In this document: positions 20,185-28,929 of the stretch, one piece after another | Layout: the number at the start of each line of letters is the position of its first letter | Numbering within the stretch: the stretch's first letter is position 1 | Assembly: GCF_002000985.1 (NCBI RefSeq) | Contig: NZ_CP018822.1 | Coordinates: 2,188,001 to 2,252,000, forward strand | Origin: Streptococcus gallolyticus subsp. gallolyticus DSM 16831 | GTDB lineage: Bacteria > Bacillota > Bacilli > Lactobacillales > Streptococcaceae | Length of the DNA: 64,000 nt | Reading direction: 5' to 3' | Position numbers and translations under genes: made by a program | Notes under the pieces: generated by a model | Told to the model about the DNA's origin: nothing | The model's database searches: none | The model's input: the letters and a program-made list of their open reading frames with translations, nothing else

Positions 20185-21119
20185 AATTTTGGTTTGTAGA
20201 ATGAGCGATTGTCCATTGCAAAAATACGATTTGTCATTTCACCCTCGTCAATACGACTCAATGCTGTTGTCATCATCATCATTTCGGCGTCGATATTATC
20301 GATAATATGAATAATCTCTGCTTCCATAACACGTGGACGAACGGGGCTGCCGTATTCAAGCAAACCGTGATGACTTAAGATAACATGGCGTAAAATGATA
20401 ACATCTTCTTTGGTGTCATCAATGTTTAATTCTGTGAGAACTTTTGTGATTTCTTCATCAATCAAAGCAATGTGACCGATTAAATTGCCACGTACAGTGT
20501 ATTCGGTATTGTCTGGACCAGTTAACTCAATGACTTTCGCCAAGTCATGAAGCATGATACCAGCGTAAAGCAAACTTTTGTTGAGTTGTGGATAGATATC
20601 ACCAATTGCATCCGCTAAACGCACCATGGTTGCTGTATGGTAGGCTAATCCAGATTCAAAAGCATGGTGATTTGTCTTAGCTGCAGGATAAGTGAAAAAT
20701 TCCTTGTCGTATTTGCGATAAAGCGCACGAACAACACGTTGCCAAACAGCATTTTCAATTTTGAACATCATTTGCTCAAGATAATCTTTGACATCAACAA
20801 CGTCAACTGGTGATTTTTCTCGGAAGTCACTTGGGTCATTTGGCTCACCCTCACGTGGATTACGAAGGGTAATTTGATTGACTTGGGGCGTTCCATTATA
20901 GACCTCACGGCGACCTTTCATGTATACTACTTTACCAGCGACAAATTCTTCAACATTATAGGGCTGAGCGTCCCAAAGATTACCAGAAATTTCACCAGTA
21001 TCATCTTGGAAAGTAAAGGCAATATAATCCTTGCCAGCTCTCGTCTTACGAAGCTCTGCGGATTTTATTAAGTAGAACCCTTCAAAGAGTTCATCTTTTT
21101 TCATTTGATTAATTTTCAT
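20181..21119 (-). CDS. yhaM: 3'-5' exoribonuclease YhaM
   Basis: The 312-residue protein has an N-terminal OB-fold (DYIAFTFQDDTGEISGNLWD) and an HD domain (HHAFESGLAYHTATMVRLAD, MLHDLAK, LSHHGLLEYGSP). YhaM/Cbf1 trims mRNA 3' ends in Gram-positive bacteria. Its start overlaps the end of rmuC by 11 bases, so it is the last gene of rsgA-rpe-thiN-rmuC-yhaM. Confidence 0.92.
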   Translation of the reverse strand: MKINQMKKDELFEGFYLIKSAELRKTRAGKDYIAFTFQDDTGEISGNLWDAQPYNVEEFVAGKVVYMKGRREVYNGTPQVNQITLRNPREGEPNDPSDFREKSPVDVVDVKDYLEQMMFKIENAVWQRVVRALYRKYDKEFFTYPAAKTNHHAFESGLAYHTATMVRLADAIGDIYPQLNKSLLYAGIMLHDLAKVIELTGPDNTEYTVRGNLIGHIALIDEEITKVLTELNIDDTKEDVIILRHVILSHHGLLEYGSPVRPRVMEAEIIHIIDNIDAEMMMMTTALSRIDEGEMTNRIFAMDNRSFYKPKL

Positions 21120-22383
21120 GATTTTCCTCGTCTTCTAATGGTGGGAGGTTAAGTAAACTTGCCGTTGCTTGGTCTTGATAAGATTCGACAGTATTTAAAG
21201 CTCGAATAATCGCATTTGTCCTTGTGGAAATAAGGCTATCCAAAGTGTTATTGGCAGTATTGATTTGTTTTTGAGCTTTGACCAACATATTACCAAATTT
21301 TTCAAATTCCACCTTAACATTTCCTAAAATTTTGCTAATATCGTTTGCATTTTTCTGAATATTGAGAGTTTTGAAACCGACAGCAAGCGAATTTAATAGA
21401 GCTGATAAGGTTGACGGTCCTGCTACGACAATATTTTCATCACGTCGCAAACTATCAAAGAAACTAGCATTACGAACCACTTCTGAATACAAACCTTCTG
21501 TTGGTAAAAACATAATTCCAAAATTAGTTGTCTCAGGTGGATTGAGGTATTTTTTATTAATATCTTTAGCAAAGCGTTTGATGCTGTTAAGAAGCGACTT
21601 GCGGTAAAGCTCAACTTGTTCTTTGTCACCACTTTCGTAAGCATCTTCCAAGCGATAGTAATCTTCCAATGGGAATTTCGAATCAATTGGCAAATAAACA
21701 TAGCCGTCATCATCTGTTCCTGGAAGTTTTATGGCGTATTCAACACGCTCACTAGAGCCTGAAACGGTCGGAAATTCTCGTTCATATTGGTTAGGCGTCA
21801 TAATATCTTCGATAATTTGCCCCAGTTGTAACTCACCAAGAATACCACGTGTCTTAGTATTGGAAAGCACTTTGTTTAAGGTGCCAACATCTTGTGCGAC
21901 ATTTTTCATCTCACCCAAACCTTGATTGACAGACTCCAGTTGCTTAGAAACTGTCTCAAATGAGGCTTTCAAGCGATTTTGCAAGGTTTGTTCGAGTTTT
22001 TCTTCAACCGTTTGACGCATTTCTTCCAAACGTTTTTCGTTTGATTCTTGCATTTCTTTGACAGAATTTGTCAAATTGCGGTTGATGATTTCTAAACGCT
22101 GGTCAGAACGGTCACGATTTTCATTCAAACTTTGATGAAGAACATCGCGAATATCATTTAATTGTGTGTATAAATCATTTTGCAGACGATTTATCTGATT
22201 ATTCAACGCTAAAACTTGGTCTTTTTGCGCTAAATCAAGCTGATATGAGACTTGATCAGATAAATTATCAGCGTTGTCGTCCAATTTTTGTGAAACATCT
22301 TCTGTCAGCTTTGCCATTTTCAGCAAAAGATAAATTAGCAAAACGACACTAAGAAGTCCTAATAATAATGTAATAATTAACAT
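21109..22383 (-). CDS. rmuC: DNA recombination protein RmuC homologue
   Basis: The 424-residue protein has one N-terminal membrane segment (about 1-22), a long coiled coil (about 25-170, rich in heptad Leu and Gln/Glu/Arg), and the RmuC nuclease-like domain (GILGELQLGQIIEDIMTPNQYE, DSKFPLEDYYRL). RmuC limits inversions between short repeats. It starts two bases after thiN ends and overlaps yhaM. Confidence 0.9.
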   Translation of the reverse strand: MLIITLLLGLLSVVLLIYLLLKMAKLTEDVSQKLDDNADNLSDQVSYQLDLAQKDQVLALNNQINRLQNDLYTQLNDIRDVLHQSLNENRDRSDQRLEIINRNLTNSVKEMQESNEKRLEEMRQTVEEKLEQTLQNRLKASFETVSKQLESVNQGLGEMKNVAQDVGTLNKVLSNTKTRGILGELQLGQIIEDIMTPNQYEREFPTVSGSSERVEYAIKLPGTDDDGYVYLPIDSKFPLEDYYRLEDAYESGDKEQVELYRKSLLNSIKRFAKDINKKYLNPPETTNFGIMFLPTEGLYSEVVRNASFFDSLRRDENIVVAGPSTLSALLNSLAVGFKTLNIQKNANDISKILGNVKVEFEKFGNMLVKAQKQINTANNTLDSLISTRTNAIIRALNTVESYQDQATASLLNLPPLEDEENHEN

Positions 22384-22384
22384 T

Positions 22385-23014
22385 TTACCTATCCTTACTT
22401 TGAATAACGATAAGATAGCCTGATTTTAAGGTAACTGTAATTGGTTGGTCAAGAAATTCATTACTTGAATAGATTTTTTTCTTGAAAAAATTACTGGCGT
22501 CAAGCTCGTATTTAGCACCTTTAATGGTCAAATCAGCGTCACCATCAGCCATAAAAGAAACGTAAATCATTTCTTTTTCTGGCAAAACTTGATTAGAACC
22601 TGCAGGATAAAACTGCACGGTATTTTGCTCATCGCGTAGGGTTATCTGACGCATGAAGGGTGCTAATTCTGGGTCGCTTGGTAGAAAAAGATTGGACATC
22701 ATGTGGTCAATTCGACCGCCAAAAGCGCCGAAAATCGTCACTTGTGCTTGTGGGTATTTTGAGAAAATCGCCTTTAGGGCTAACTCTGTATCCGTGTCGT
22801 CTTTTTCTGGAGCAGCCTTGATGAAATCGCCAGCTTCTTCTTGAATCATTTGTAATTCTTCTTTGCTGACAGAATCAAAATCTCCCACTGCTAAATCTAA
22901 AGGTAATTGATTTTTTAATAGGAAAAGACTACCACGGTCAACACCGACAAAAAGCTCAAAATCAGTCGAGAAATCTGACAAACGACCGCCAGCAAAGACA
23001 GCTATCTTAGTCAT
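22385..23014 (-). CDS. thiN: thiamine pyrophosphokinase
   Basis: The 209-residue protein has the TPK catalytic segments GVDRGSLFLL, LAVGDFDSVSKEE and DDTDTELAL followed by the GAFGGRIDHMMSNL motif. It converts thiamine to thiamine diphosphate. It overlaps rpe by 8 bases within the rsgA operon. Confidence 0.92.
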   Translation of the reverse strand: MTKIAVFAGGRLSDFSTDFELFVGVDRGSLFLLKNQLPLDLAVGDFDSVSKEELQMIQEEAGDFIKAAPEKDDTDTELALKAIFSKYPQAQVTIFGAFGGRIDHMMSNLFLPSDPELAPFMRQITLRDEQNTVQFYPAGSNQVLPEKEMIYVSFMADGDADLTIKGAKYELDASNFFKKKIYSSNEFLDQPITVTLKSGYLIVIQSKDR

Positions 23015-23669
23015 TTAACGCCACACGCAATGTTTCTACTTGTGCAGCTAAATCACTTGCTTTGAAGAGATATGAACCAGCAACAAAGACATTAGCTCCA
23101 GCGTCATAACAAGCTTTGATAGTCTTATTATCAACGCCACCGTCAACTTCGATGTCAAAATCATAGCCTTTTTCATCGCGGAGTTGAGCAACTTTTGCCA
23201 CTTTTTCAAGCATTTCAGGAATGAAGGCTTGTCCGCCAAATCCTGGATTGACTGTCATGATAAGCACTTGGTCAACCAAACTCAAGACAGATTCAATAGC
23301 TGAAACTGGTGTTCCTGGGTTGATAACAACACCTGCTTTCATTCCTGCAGCTTTAATTTTTTGCAAAGCACCATGAATATGAAGAGTTGACTCCGCATGA
23401 ATTGTCATAATATCTGCACCAGCTTGCGCAAATGCGTCAACATAACGTTCTGGATTAACCACCATAAGGTGACAATCAAAAACGAGTTTGCTGTGTTTAC
23501 GCATGCTAGCCACGACATCTGCACCAAAACTGATATTTGGTACAAATTGCCCATCCATAATGTCGATATGAACATATTCTGCACTTGTTTCTTCGATACG
23601 TTTTAATTCTGAAGCGAAATTTGCATAATCAGCTGCTAAAATTGATGGTGCGATTTTATTGTTTGACAT
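23007..23669 (-). CDS. rpe: ribulose-phosphate 3-epimerase
   Basis: The 220-residue TIM-barrel enzyme shows the signature stretches HIDIMDGQFVPNISFG and MTVNPGFGGQAFI and the metal ligands of the family. It interconverts ribulose-5-phosphate and xylulose-5-phosphate. It begins 6 bases after rsgA. Confidence 0.95.
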   Translation of the reverse strand: MSNNKIAPSILAADYANFASELKRIEETSAEYVHIDIMDGQFVPNISFGADVVASMRKHSKLVFDCHLMVVNPERYVDAFAQAGADIMTIHAESTLHIHGALQKIKAAGMKAGVVINPGTPVSAIESVLSLVDQVLIMTVNPGFGGQAFIPEMLEKVAKVAQLRDEKGYDFDIEVDGGVDNKTIKACYDAGANVFVAGSYLFKASDLAAQVETLRVALND

Positions 23670-23675
23670 AAGTAC

Positions 23676-24548
23676 CTACTTTCTTTTTATAACTTTCTTA
23701 TACGTTTCACGACGGTTTTCAATTTCACTGAGAAATTGGAGATAATTATCATACCGTGACTGCCAAAGGTCGCCTGATTCTAAGCCTTCCTTAACCGCAC
23801 ATGATGGCTCATGCGTATGCGTACAGGAACGGAATTTACAGTAATGACTAAGGTGCCTTAGCTCTGGAAAAGCTTCGTTGAGATCTTCGGCATTCGTAAT
23901 TTCATAATCAAGCGATGAAAATCCTGGCGTATCTGCTATTTTCCCACCATTAACATTGTAAAAACTAACTGCACGAGTGGTATGGCGACCACGTCCAAGA
24001 CTGTCCGAAATTTCACCTGTTTCTAACTTGAGTTCTGGAGCAATTTTATTTAACAATGTTGATTTACCAACACCTGTTTGCCCCATGAAAACAGTCACTT
24101 TGTCGGTCAATAGCGGAAGCAATTCTTCCAAAGACGTGCAAAATTGATAACCGATTTCTTGATATTGTCTTTGAATTGCCCTTATCTCATCAGGAGTTAT
24201 CACTAAATCCATTTTTGAAATATAAACAATCGGTTCTATCGCCTTGTGCTCTAATAAGACCAAAAAACGATCCAACAAATTGGCATTAAAGTCAGGCTCT
24301 TTGGCTGACATGATGACAACCGCTTGGTCAATGTTGACAATCGGTGGTCGAACCAAACTATTCTTTCGGTCATGAATCGCTAAAATGTAGCCCTCTGAAT
24401 AGTCATCTGCTGAAAATTCAACAAAATCGCCAACATAAGGTGTTTGACCTTTTTTTCTAAAATTACCACGCGCACGTGTCTGATAAATGACTCCGTCAGA
24501 TTCAACATAGTAAAAACCTGCTAGAGACTTGATAATTCTACCTTGCAA
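23676..24548 (-). CDS. rsgA: ribosome small subunit-dependent GTPase RsgA
   Basis: The 290-residue protein has an OB-fold, a circularly permuted GTPase domain (G4-like SKMDL, then G1 [11 protein letters not shown], then G3 DTPGFSS) and a zinc knuckle ([14 protein letters not shown]). RsgA checks late 30S assembly. It is the first gene of its operon, with a TATAAT at 24579-24584. In other streptococci rsgA usually follows ksgA; here the 18.5-kb bacteriocin island and two tRNA genes separate them. Confidence 0.95.
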   Translation of the reverse strand: MQGRIIKSLAGFYYVESDGVIYQTRARGNFRKKGQTPYVGDFVEFSADDYSEGYILAIHDRKNSLVRPPIVNIDQAVVIMSAKEPDFNANLLDRFLVLLEHKAIEPIVYISKMDLVITPDEIRAIQRQYQEIGYQFCTSLEELLPLLTDKVTVFMGQTGVGKSTLLNKIAPELKLETGEISDSLGRGRHTTRAVSFYNVNGGKIADTPGFSSLDYEITNAEDLNEAFPELRHLSHYCKFRSCTHTHEPSCAVKEGLESGDLWQSRYDNYLQFLSEIENRRETYKKVIKRK

Positions 24549-24633
24549 ATGTACTTCCTTTTTATAATTGATAGTCTCATTATAGCAAAAAATGCCCTTT
24601 TATTCAGTACCTAGCTCAAAAGATTTCTCATGT

Positions 24634-24662
24634 TTGTCTTTTTTGATTAAAAGTCGTATAAT
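24634..24662 (+). promoter_or_regulatory. promoter of the tRNA pair
   Basis: TTGTCT (24634-24639) and TATAAT (24657-24662) are 17 bp apart, and the -10 ends 13 bases before the first tRNA. Confidence 0.7.
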
Positions 24663-24675
24663 GACTTTGTCTTTT

Positions 24676-24759
24676 GCGGAAGTGGTGGAACGGCAGACAC
24701 GCATGCTTCAGGCGCATGTGCCCAGTATGGGCGTGAGGGTTCAAATCCCTTTTTCCGCA
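24676..24759 (+). tRNA. tRNA-Leu (anticodon CAG)
   Basis: A class II tRNA of 84 nt: the GCGGAAG acceptor strand pairs with TTTCCGC, the anticodon arm CATGC-TTCAGGC-GCATG gives CAG, a long variable arm follows, and the T arm reads GAGGGTTCAAATCCCTT. CCA is not encoded. It is divergent from rsgA. Confidence 0.93.
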
Positions 24760-24815
24760 TGGTATTTTGAGCAACATTATCATTTGAAATCAAACAACGC
24801 TTAAATACGACATTT

Positions 24816-24904
24816 GGAAAGGTGGCCCAGCTTGGTACGGCACCAGACTCGAAATCTGGCAAGTGGATGTTATTCACACGCGGGTTCAAATCCCGTCCTT
24901 TCCT
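24816..24904 (+). tRNA. tRNA-Ser (anticodon CGA)
   Basis: A class II tRNA of about 89 nt: the GGAAAGG acceptor pairs with CCTTTCC, the anticodon arm CCAGA-CTCGAAA-TCTGG gives CGA, the variable arm contains GTG/CAC, and the T arm reads CGGGTTCAAATCCCG. The base after the acceptor stem is T rather than the usual G discriminator of tRNA-Ser, which is unusual. Confidence 0.88.
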
Positions 24905-24919
24905 TATAACAAATAAAGC

Positions 24920-24937
24920 CAACTTCAAAAGAAGTTG
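24920..24937 (+). terminator. terminator after the tRNA pair
   Basis: CAACTTC (24920-24926) pairs with GAAGTTG (24931-24937) around AAAA, followed by ACTTTCTAATTTT. It marks the left boundary of the bacteriocin island. Confidence 0.7.
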
Positions 24938-25037
24938 ACTTTCTAATTTTAAAGAGTTGTTAAACGTGATGGAAAAATTTGATTGAGAAGCTATTAGCTA
25001 CCTCTCTATCTATATTATTCGTAAAAGGTTTAAAAAA

Positions 25038-25055
25038 AATGCCCTATTGGGCATT
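25038..25055 (-). terminator. terminator of the 66-aa membrane protein gene
   Basis: AATGCCC pairs with GGGCATT around TATT just after the 25071 stop codon, with a run of Us on the minus strand from the eight As at 25032-25039. Confidence 0.8.
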
Positions 25056-25070
25056 GAATAACACAATTTT

Positions 25071-25271
25071 TTAAAAAATATTAACAATAAGACCAGTACC
25101 TACTGATAGTAGGATAATACCTATAAGAGTTCCACTCCACAAACTATTCAAAAGAAATGGTGACGTATTTTTGTTACCATGTTTTTTTGTGTTGTCAAAC
25201 AATTTGTAAGCTGTAAATAATTGATAAACAGCTAACAATAAACAAGCAATACCAGCTAAAACTTCTAACAT
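25071..25271 (-). CDS. small two-helix membrane protein, unknown
   Basis: The 66-residue protein has two hydrophobic helices (about 3-25 and 44-65) joined by a basic loop with KKHGNKN. It has an AGAGG site before the start, its own promoter (TTGCAT at 25344-25349, TATACT at 25322-25327) and its own terminator, so it is a real gene. Small two-helix proteins in bacteriocin loci are often immunity proteins, but I recognise no family and its promoter lacks the LytTR repeat seen elsewhere in the island. Confidence 0.6.
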   Translation of the reverse strand: MLEVLAGIACLLLAVYQLFTAYKLFDNTKKHGNKNTSPFLLNSLWSGTLIGIILLSVGTGLIVNIF

Positions 25272-25403
25272 AGAATTTACCTCTTTTCATTTGAAGTTTT
25301 GTTAATTGTGCATTCGAACAAAGTATATACCTTTGCTAAAATAATGCAAGTTTTTTTGTTGAATTTATCAGAAAAAACGTAACATTTCTAATGCACCATA
25401 TTG

Positions 25404-26768
25404 CTAGGATTCATAGATTCTCAAAATTTGTCTAAAGAAGTGATTTGAGCTGCTTGTTTCAATGGAGAGATTGTCATATTCTTGCTGAAATTCACTAACT
25501 GTTGCTAAGCCAATACCACGATTGTCTCCTTTGCTTGAATAGCCTTTTTGATAAATGTTATCAATCGGAATACTATCTTCTTTGGTTGAATTTTCAATCA
25601 TAAAAACAAAGTTATCATCTTGATAAAAATTCGCTACGGATATTTTAGGAACATCTGATAACACCGCAGCTTCAATCGCATTATCAAACAAGATAGCAAG
25701 GATGCGAATGTAGGTAATAAGTGGAATTTTGGGACACTCCACGACTTCAGGAACTTCCAAAGTAATGGTGATTCCGAGATTTTCAGCCTCTAGAAATTTA
25801 GCAGACATCAAACTTTTGATGGCACTATTTGAAATATGAGACAAGCGTGTCAAATCGAATTTGCTATTTTTGACGAACTTCTCAGAATCATTAGTAATGT
25901 CATTGTAGATTTTTTTGATAGTTTCCAAGTCATTTCGCTCGATACTTTCTCCTATACTCAACAAAATATTGGCATAGTCATGTCTGAAACTTCTGACCTC
26001 TTGGTACAAACTTTCCACATGTTTGCTGTAATTTTCCAGCGAAATTAATTCTAGCTCCTGCTGCCTTTGTAACTCTATCTCTTGTTCACGGACGTATTTG
26101 TAATTCAGATAGAACAAAAATAGAAAAAGAAGAATAATGTAAACAAAAGTAACTCTTTCTCTAAACGATTCGCTACCTACGCTACCAAATGGACTTTTCA
26201 AAGCGACATAATCTATTCCAAAAAAATAGAAAGCCATTAGCAAATTAATCAAGATAAGACTTGTCGAGCTAAGGTAATTTTGCAAGGTCTTTTTGACATT
26301 TGAAATATCAATTTCCAGTAATTTTGAAGCCATAAAATAAATCGGAACGGGTGTCCAGATGTCAACATGAGCAATCCATGACTGTCCGATAGCATTGATT
26401 CTTGTGGAAAATAGCGCCGCTAATGAGTAAGACACCGTCCTAAGCAGAATATCCTCTACCGCAACTGGGAAAAGCCCATAAAAAATATGATACCTTGGTA
26501 GCAAGGACCTATCATGACGGTAAGATAAGGTGGTAAACCACAACAACACCACAATATTTTTAATCATGACAGTTTTGAAACCGTCCATATCCGCAAAGCA
26601 CAAAAGCATGACAACCGCAAAGCCTGATGCAAGAATTGGCAACACTAAAACAGATACTAGCCATTCCCAAACGGCAAGTCGGTACTTGGTAATACTTTTA
26701 AATAGGATAGCATACCCCAAAAACGTGACAAAGGTTTCTAAAAACGCAATTAAACTCCTTAAATCCAA
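25404..26768 (-). CDS. second peptide-pheromone-type histidine kinase (ComD/BlpH-like)
   Basis: The 454-residue kinase has an N-terminal region with six to seven membrane segments (about 1-225), a short coiled coil (EQEIELQRQQELELISLENY), the H box FRHDYANILLSIGE and an HPK10-type ATPase domain with N box DNAIEAAV and G box KGDNRGIGLATV. HPK10 kinases sense secreted peptides. It follows its regulator gene by 12 bases. No GG-leader peptide gene is next to it, so its signal is unknown; it is about 30% alike by eye to the kinase at 29686-30996 in the C-terminal half. Confidence 0.88.
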   Translation of the reverse strand: MDLRSLIAFLETFVTFLGYAILFKSITKYRLAVWEWLVSVLVLPILASGFAVVMLLCFADMDGFKTVMIKNIVVLLWFTTLSYRHDRSLLPRYHIFYGLFPVAVEDILLRTVSYSLAALFSTRINAIGQSWIAHVDIWTPVPIYFMASKLLEIDISNVKKTLQNYLSSTSLILINLLMAFYFFGIDYVALKSPFGSVGSESFRERVTFVYIILLFLFLFYLNYKYVREQEIELQRQQELELISLENYSKHVESLYQEVRSFRHDYANILLSIGESIERNDLETIKKIYNDITNDSEKFVKNSKFDLTRLSHISNSAIKSLMSAKFLEAENLGITITLEVPEVVECPKIPLITYIRILAILFDNAIEAAVLSDVPKISVANFYQDDNFVFMIENSTKEDSIPIDNIYQKGYSSKGDNRGIGLATVSEFQQEYDNLSIETSSSNHFFRQILRIYES

Positions 26769-26780
26769 AACTTCTCCACT

Positions 26781-27509
26781 CTAACTTTCTAGTTTAGTTT
26801 TTAATTCTTTCATGTGTTTTTTGGAAACGTAGCAAGATTTTCCACCTACAAAATAAACAAGCCCTTCTTTTTTATCCAAACTGACGACATTATCAGGATT
26901 AATCAGATAGGATTTATGGCATTGAAATAGCTTATGATTTGCCTTTTTAACTTCTCTAATTGTTCCGTAAAAATTACGCTGTCCTGTCCGTGTCACCAAC
27001 ATCAAACGGTGCGCTTCCGCCGTTTCAAAATAAAGAATATCTTCAAACGGTATTCTGATTTTAGTTTTATTGTTTTCAAAAATAAAGGTATCCAAGCTTA
27101 GGCGAGGCACTTGTCCTTCAACGACTTTCTTTAAACAAGCCTGCAAATTTTCCTTGATTGCCAAGTCACTGTCAGTTTTATCAATGAAATCAAGGGCACT
27201 GACTTGCGCACGATAGGTCAGGAGCATAAATTCAGAATGCGTTGTAACAAAGACAAGTGTTGCTGTTTTCGAAACGTCTCTAATCGCCTTGGCAACTTCA
27301 ATTCCTTTCGTTTTATCGCCATTGATATCCAAATCCAAGAAAAAGATTTGAGGAACCGTTTCATCAATAAGAGTGATAAGACGACTGGGCTCACCAAACA
27401 ATTCAAAACAACGATGTTGCCACTGATTGTCCACAAGCACCTCGTCAATCATTTTTTCCAAGCGAAACTGCTGATTTACGTCATCTTCCAAAACATAAAT
27501 ATCAATCAT
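26781..27509 (-). CDS. second LytTR-family response regulator (ComE/BlpR-like)
   Basis: The 242-residue protein has a receiver domain (MIDIYVLEDDVNQQFRLEK, phospho-acceptor Asp in FFLDLDINGDKTKG) and a C-terminal LytTR DNA-binding domain (KTKIRIPFEDILYFETAEAHRLM ... FQCHKSYLINPDNVVSLDKK). The start at 27509 rather than 27548 is set by GGAGAG. It pairs with the kinase downstream and is very similar to the regulator at 31001-31732, so both may read related direct repeats. Confidence 0.9.
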   Translation of the reverse strand: MIDIYVLEDDVNQQFRLEKMIDEVLVDNQWQHRCFELFGEPSRLITLIDETVPQIFFLDLDINGDKTKGIEVAKAIRDVSKTATLVFVTTHSEFMLLTYRAQVSALDFIDKTDSDLAIKENLQACLKKVVEGQVPRLSLDTFIFENNKTKIRIPFEDILYFETAEAHRLMLVTRTGQRNFYGTIREVKKANHKLFQCHKSYLINPDNVVSLDKKEGLVYFVGGKSCYVSKKHMKELKTKLES

Positions 27510-27607
27510 TTTCTTCTCTCCTAAACAGTAACTTTGCTTTCTAAACATGAAATGATCTCCCTCTTATTGTAACATATCAAAAATTCCCTATCACATTGAT
27601 AGAGAAT

Positions 27608-27901
27608 TTACAGTATTCTGATGTTTTGAAGTGCTCTTAACTCTTTTAGTTTCGCCGATTGTTCCCTTGTTGGGTGAATAGCATTTTCCACCAAAACAGT
27701 TGATAAATCAACATTTAAACGACTTAAAATATAGGGCGTTGACGTCCCACTATTTTTCAATTCTTCATGATAAGATTGCAATAATTGTCGTAACGGGTTG
27801 ATTTTCACATTGTTATCAAGAGTTGCTAGCAAATCATCAATGATGATTAATGCTTCGTCTCTTCTTTCTTTTCCCCCAGAAAACCACTTTAAATTCGGCA
27901 T
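27608..27901 (-). CDS. bacteriocin immunity protein (enterocin A immunity-like)
   Basis: The 97-residue, all-helical protein starts MPNLKWFSGGKERRDEALIII and resembles the four-helix-bundle immunity proteins of class II bacteriocins (EntA_Immun family, as with S. mutans SMU.1913-type proteins). These act from the cytoplasmic side of the membrane to protect the producer. It lies between the 50-aa membrane ORF and the second regulator gene, downstream of a LytTR box. Which bacteriocin it protects against cannot be read from sequence. Confidence 0.75.
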   Translation of the reverse strand: MPNLKWFSGGKERRDEALIIIDDLLATLDNNVKINPLRQLLQSYHEELKNSGTSTPYILSRLNVDLSTVLVENAIHPTREQSAKLKELRALQNIRIL

Positions 27902-27951
27902 AAATCTCCCTCCAAATACCTGCTTATTAGCTCGCTGTTAGGTAATATTAG

Positions 27952-28104
27952 TTAGTCAAAAGAAACTCTACGAATAAAGGTGACAATGAGTAAAGCGACT
28001 ACGTAATATGGCAGAAAGCGAGTACCGAGCAAAGCTGCTACAACACCAGCTCCCATTCCTATTATCAAGCTATTTAATATTGGATTTTTAACTATTTTTT
28101 TCAT
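27952..28104 (-). CDS. 50-aa membrane peptide, unknown
   Basis: ATG at 28104 is preceded by GGGAG with a 5-base spacer and by the LytTR-box promoter at 28252-28288. The peptide (MKKIVKNPILNSLIIGMGAG..., ending RRVSFD) has a basic N terminus and one or two hydrophobic helices with a GMGAG motif, and no GG leader. It is the first gene of a pheromone-box transcript that continues into the immunity gene and the second two-component system. A role in immunity or export is a guess from context. Confidence 0.6.
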   Translation of the reverse strand: MKKIVKNPILNSLIIGMGAGVVAALLGTRFLPYYVVALLIVTFIRRVSFD

Positions 28105-28219
28105 CTTTTCTCCCTGAAATCTAAATCATCAAGAACACTTGGCAAACGGCTCAAGAAAAAATTTTTCACATCTCTCCACGATTCCCTCACATCAGAAAGT
28201 TATTTAATAACCACTAATT

Positions 28220-28288
28220 ACTATAATCCTTTTTGAGTGATAATTTCATTTAATGTCATGAAATGACCAAAAATAGTCGTGAAAGGTC
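28220..28288 (-). promoter_or_regulatory. LytTR (BlpR-type) box and promoter A
   Basis: On the minus strand two half-sites TTTCACGAC and TTTCATGAC lie 21 bp apart (28252-28288), and a TATAGT -10 (28220-28225) lies 34 bp from the second half-site. It is the most divergent of ten such sites in the island and would drive the genes from 28104 down to 25404. The 28105-28447 gap holds this site and no other gene I can support. Confidence 0.7.
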
Positions 28289-28447
28289 AAAAATGTCAAT
28301 TAAGACGTTTTATGACTTAACTGTCTTTTTAGCACAGCAGTAACAATTTTGAAAATAAATGCTTCAATCATCGTTTGATAATTGCTGTATTGACAAGCTT
28401 TCCCAAGTGTCGTGATGATGTTTTCTATTATTTTTATACTAAAGTTA

Positions 28448-28759
28448 TCAATGACCGCCGCCCACGACACCCATAGCCATAAGACCACGTCCGAGATTTT
28501 TTTCAAATTCTCCATATGTCGCGATTTTTTGATAAAAAGTGTTCACCGATGCGCTCATTTTTGTTTTCTTGGCAATATTTGCAACACCGATTCGACGTAA
28601 ATCAGATGCCAAAGACATCACAGCTCTATCAAAATCCTGACCAGCTTCTACCGCATTTTTGAAAGTTAGTAGTGCTTGACGTTCTTCGTCTTTGATGTCA
28701 ACAGACAAGACAAGGTCATAAACCTCATTTAGCAACTCTTCTTTTACTAATTTTGTCAT
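28448..28759 (-). CDS. bacteriocin immunity protein
   Basis: The 103-residue protein is predicted to be all helix (MTKLVKEELLNEVYDLVLSV, KDEERQALLTFKNAVEAG, AVMSLASDLRRIGV) and ends GRGLMAMGVVGGGH. Size, amphipathic helices and position match the class II bacteriocin immunity proteins of blp-type loci. It is the last gene of the transcript that begins at the LytTR box 29302-29339. Confidence 0.7.
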   Translation of the reverse strand: MTKLVKEELLNEVYDLVLSVDIKDEERQALLTFKNAVEAGQDFDRAVMSLASDLRRIGVANIAKKTKMSASVNTFYQKIATYGEFEKNLGRGLMAMGVVGGGH

Positions 28760-28770
28760 AATGTCTCCTT

Positions 28771-28920
28771 CTAAGGCAATAAAGCATTGACAAGACTACG
28801 ACCAAAGTCGCGTCCAGACATGTAAATTATTTTAAAAATCTGCGGATAAACGGTTAGTAACAAAATGATGCCAATAACCAAAACCGCTGTTTTATGCTTT
28901 GAAAATAATGTTTTTATCAT
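28771..28920 (-). CDS. 49-aa membrane peptide, unknown
   Basis: ATG at 28920 has GGGAG five bases upstream. The peptide has a basic N terminus (MIKTLFSKHK), one hydrophobic helix (AVLVIGIILLLTVYP) and a conserved-looking tail MSGRDFGRSLVNALLP. It has no GG leader. It lies between the frameshifted 29228 gene and the immunity gene, 11 bases before the latter, which suggests co-translation. Its function is unknown. Confidence 0.6.
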   Translation of the reverse strand: MIKTLFSKHKTAVLVIGIILLLTVYPQIFKIIYMSGRDFGRSLVNALLP

Positions 28921-28929
28921 AAATACTCC

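Noticed and set aside
27204..27524. 106-aa plus-strand open frame
   Set aside because: It lies entirely antisense to the second response regulator and has no start signals.
28300..28515. 71-aa open frame on the minus strand with hydrophobic stretches
   Set aside because: It begins inside the immunity gene 28448-28759 in another frame, has no ribosome-binding site at a plausible start after that gene, and no recognisable family.
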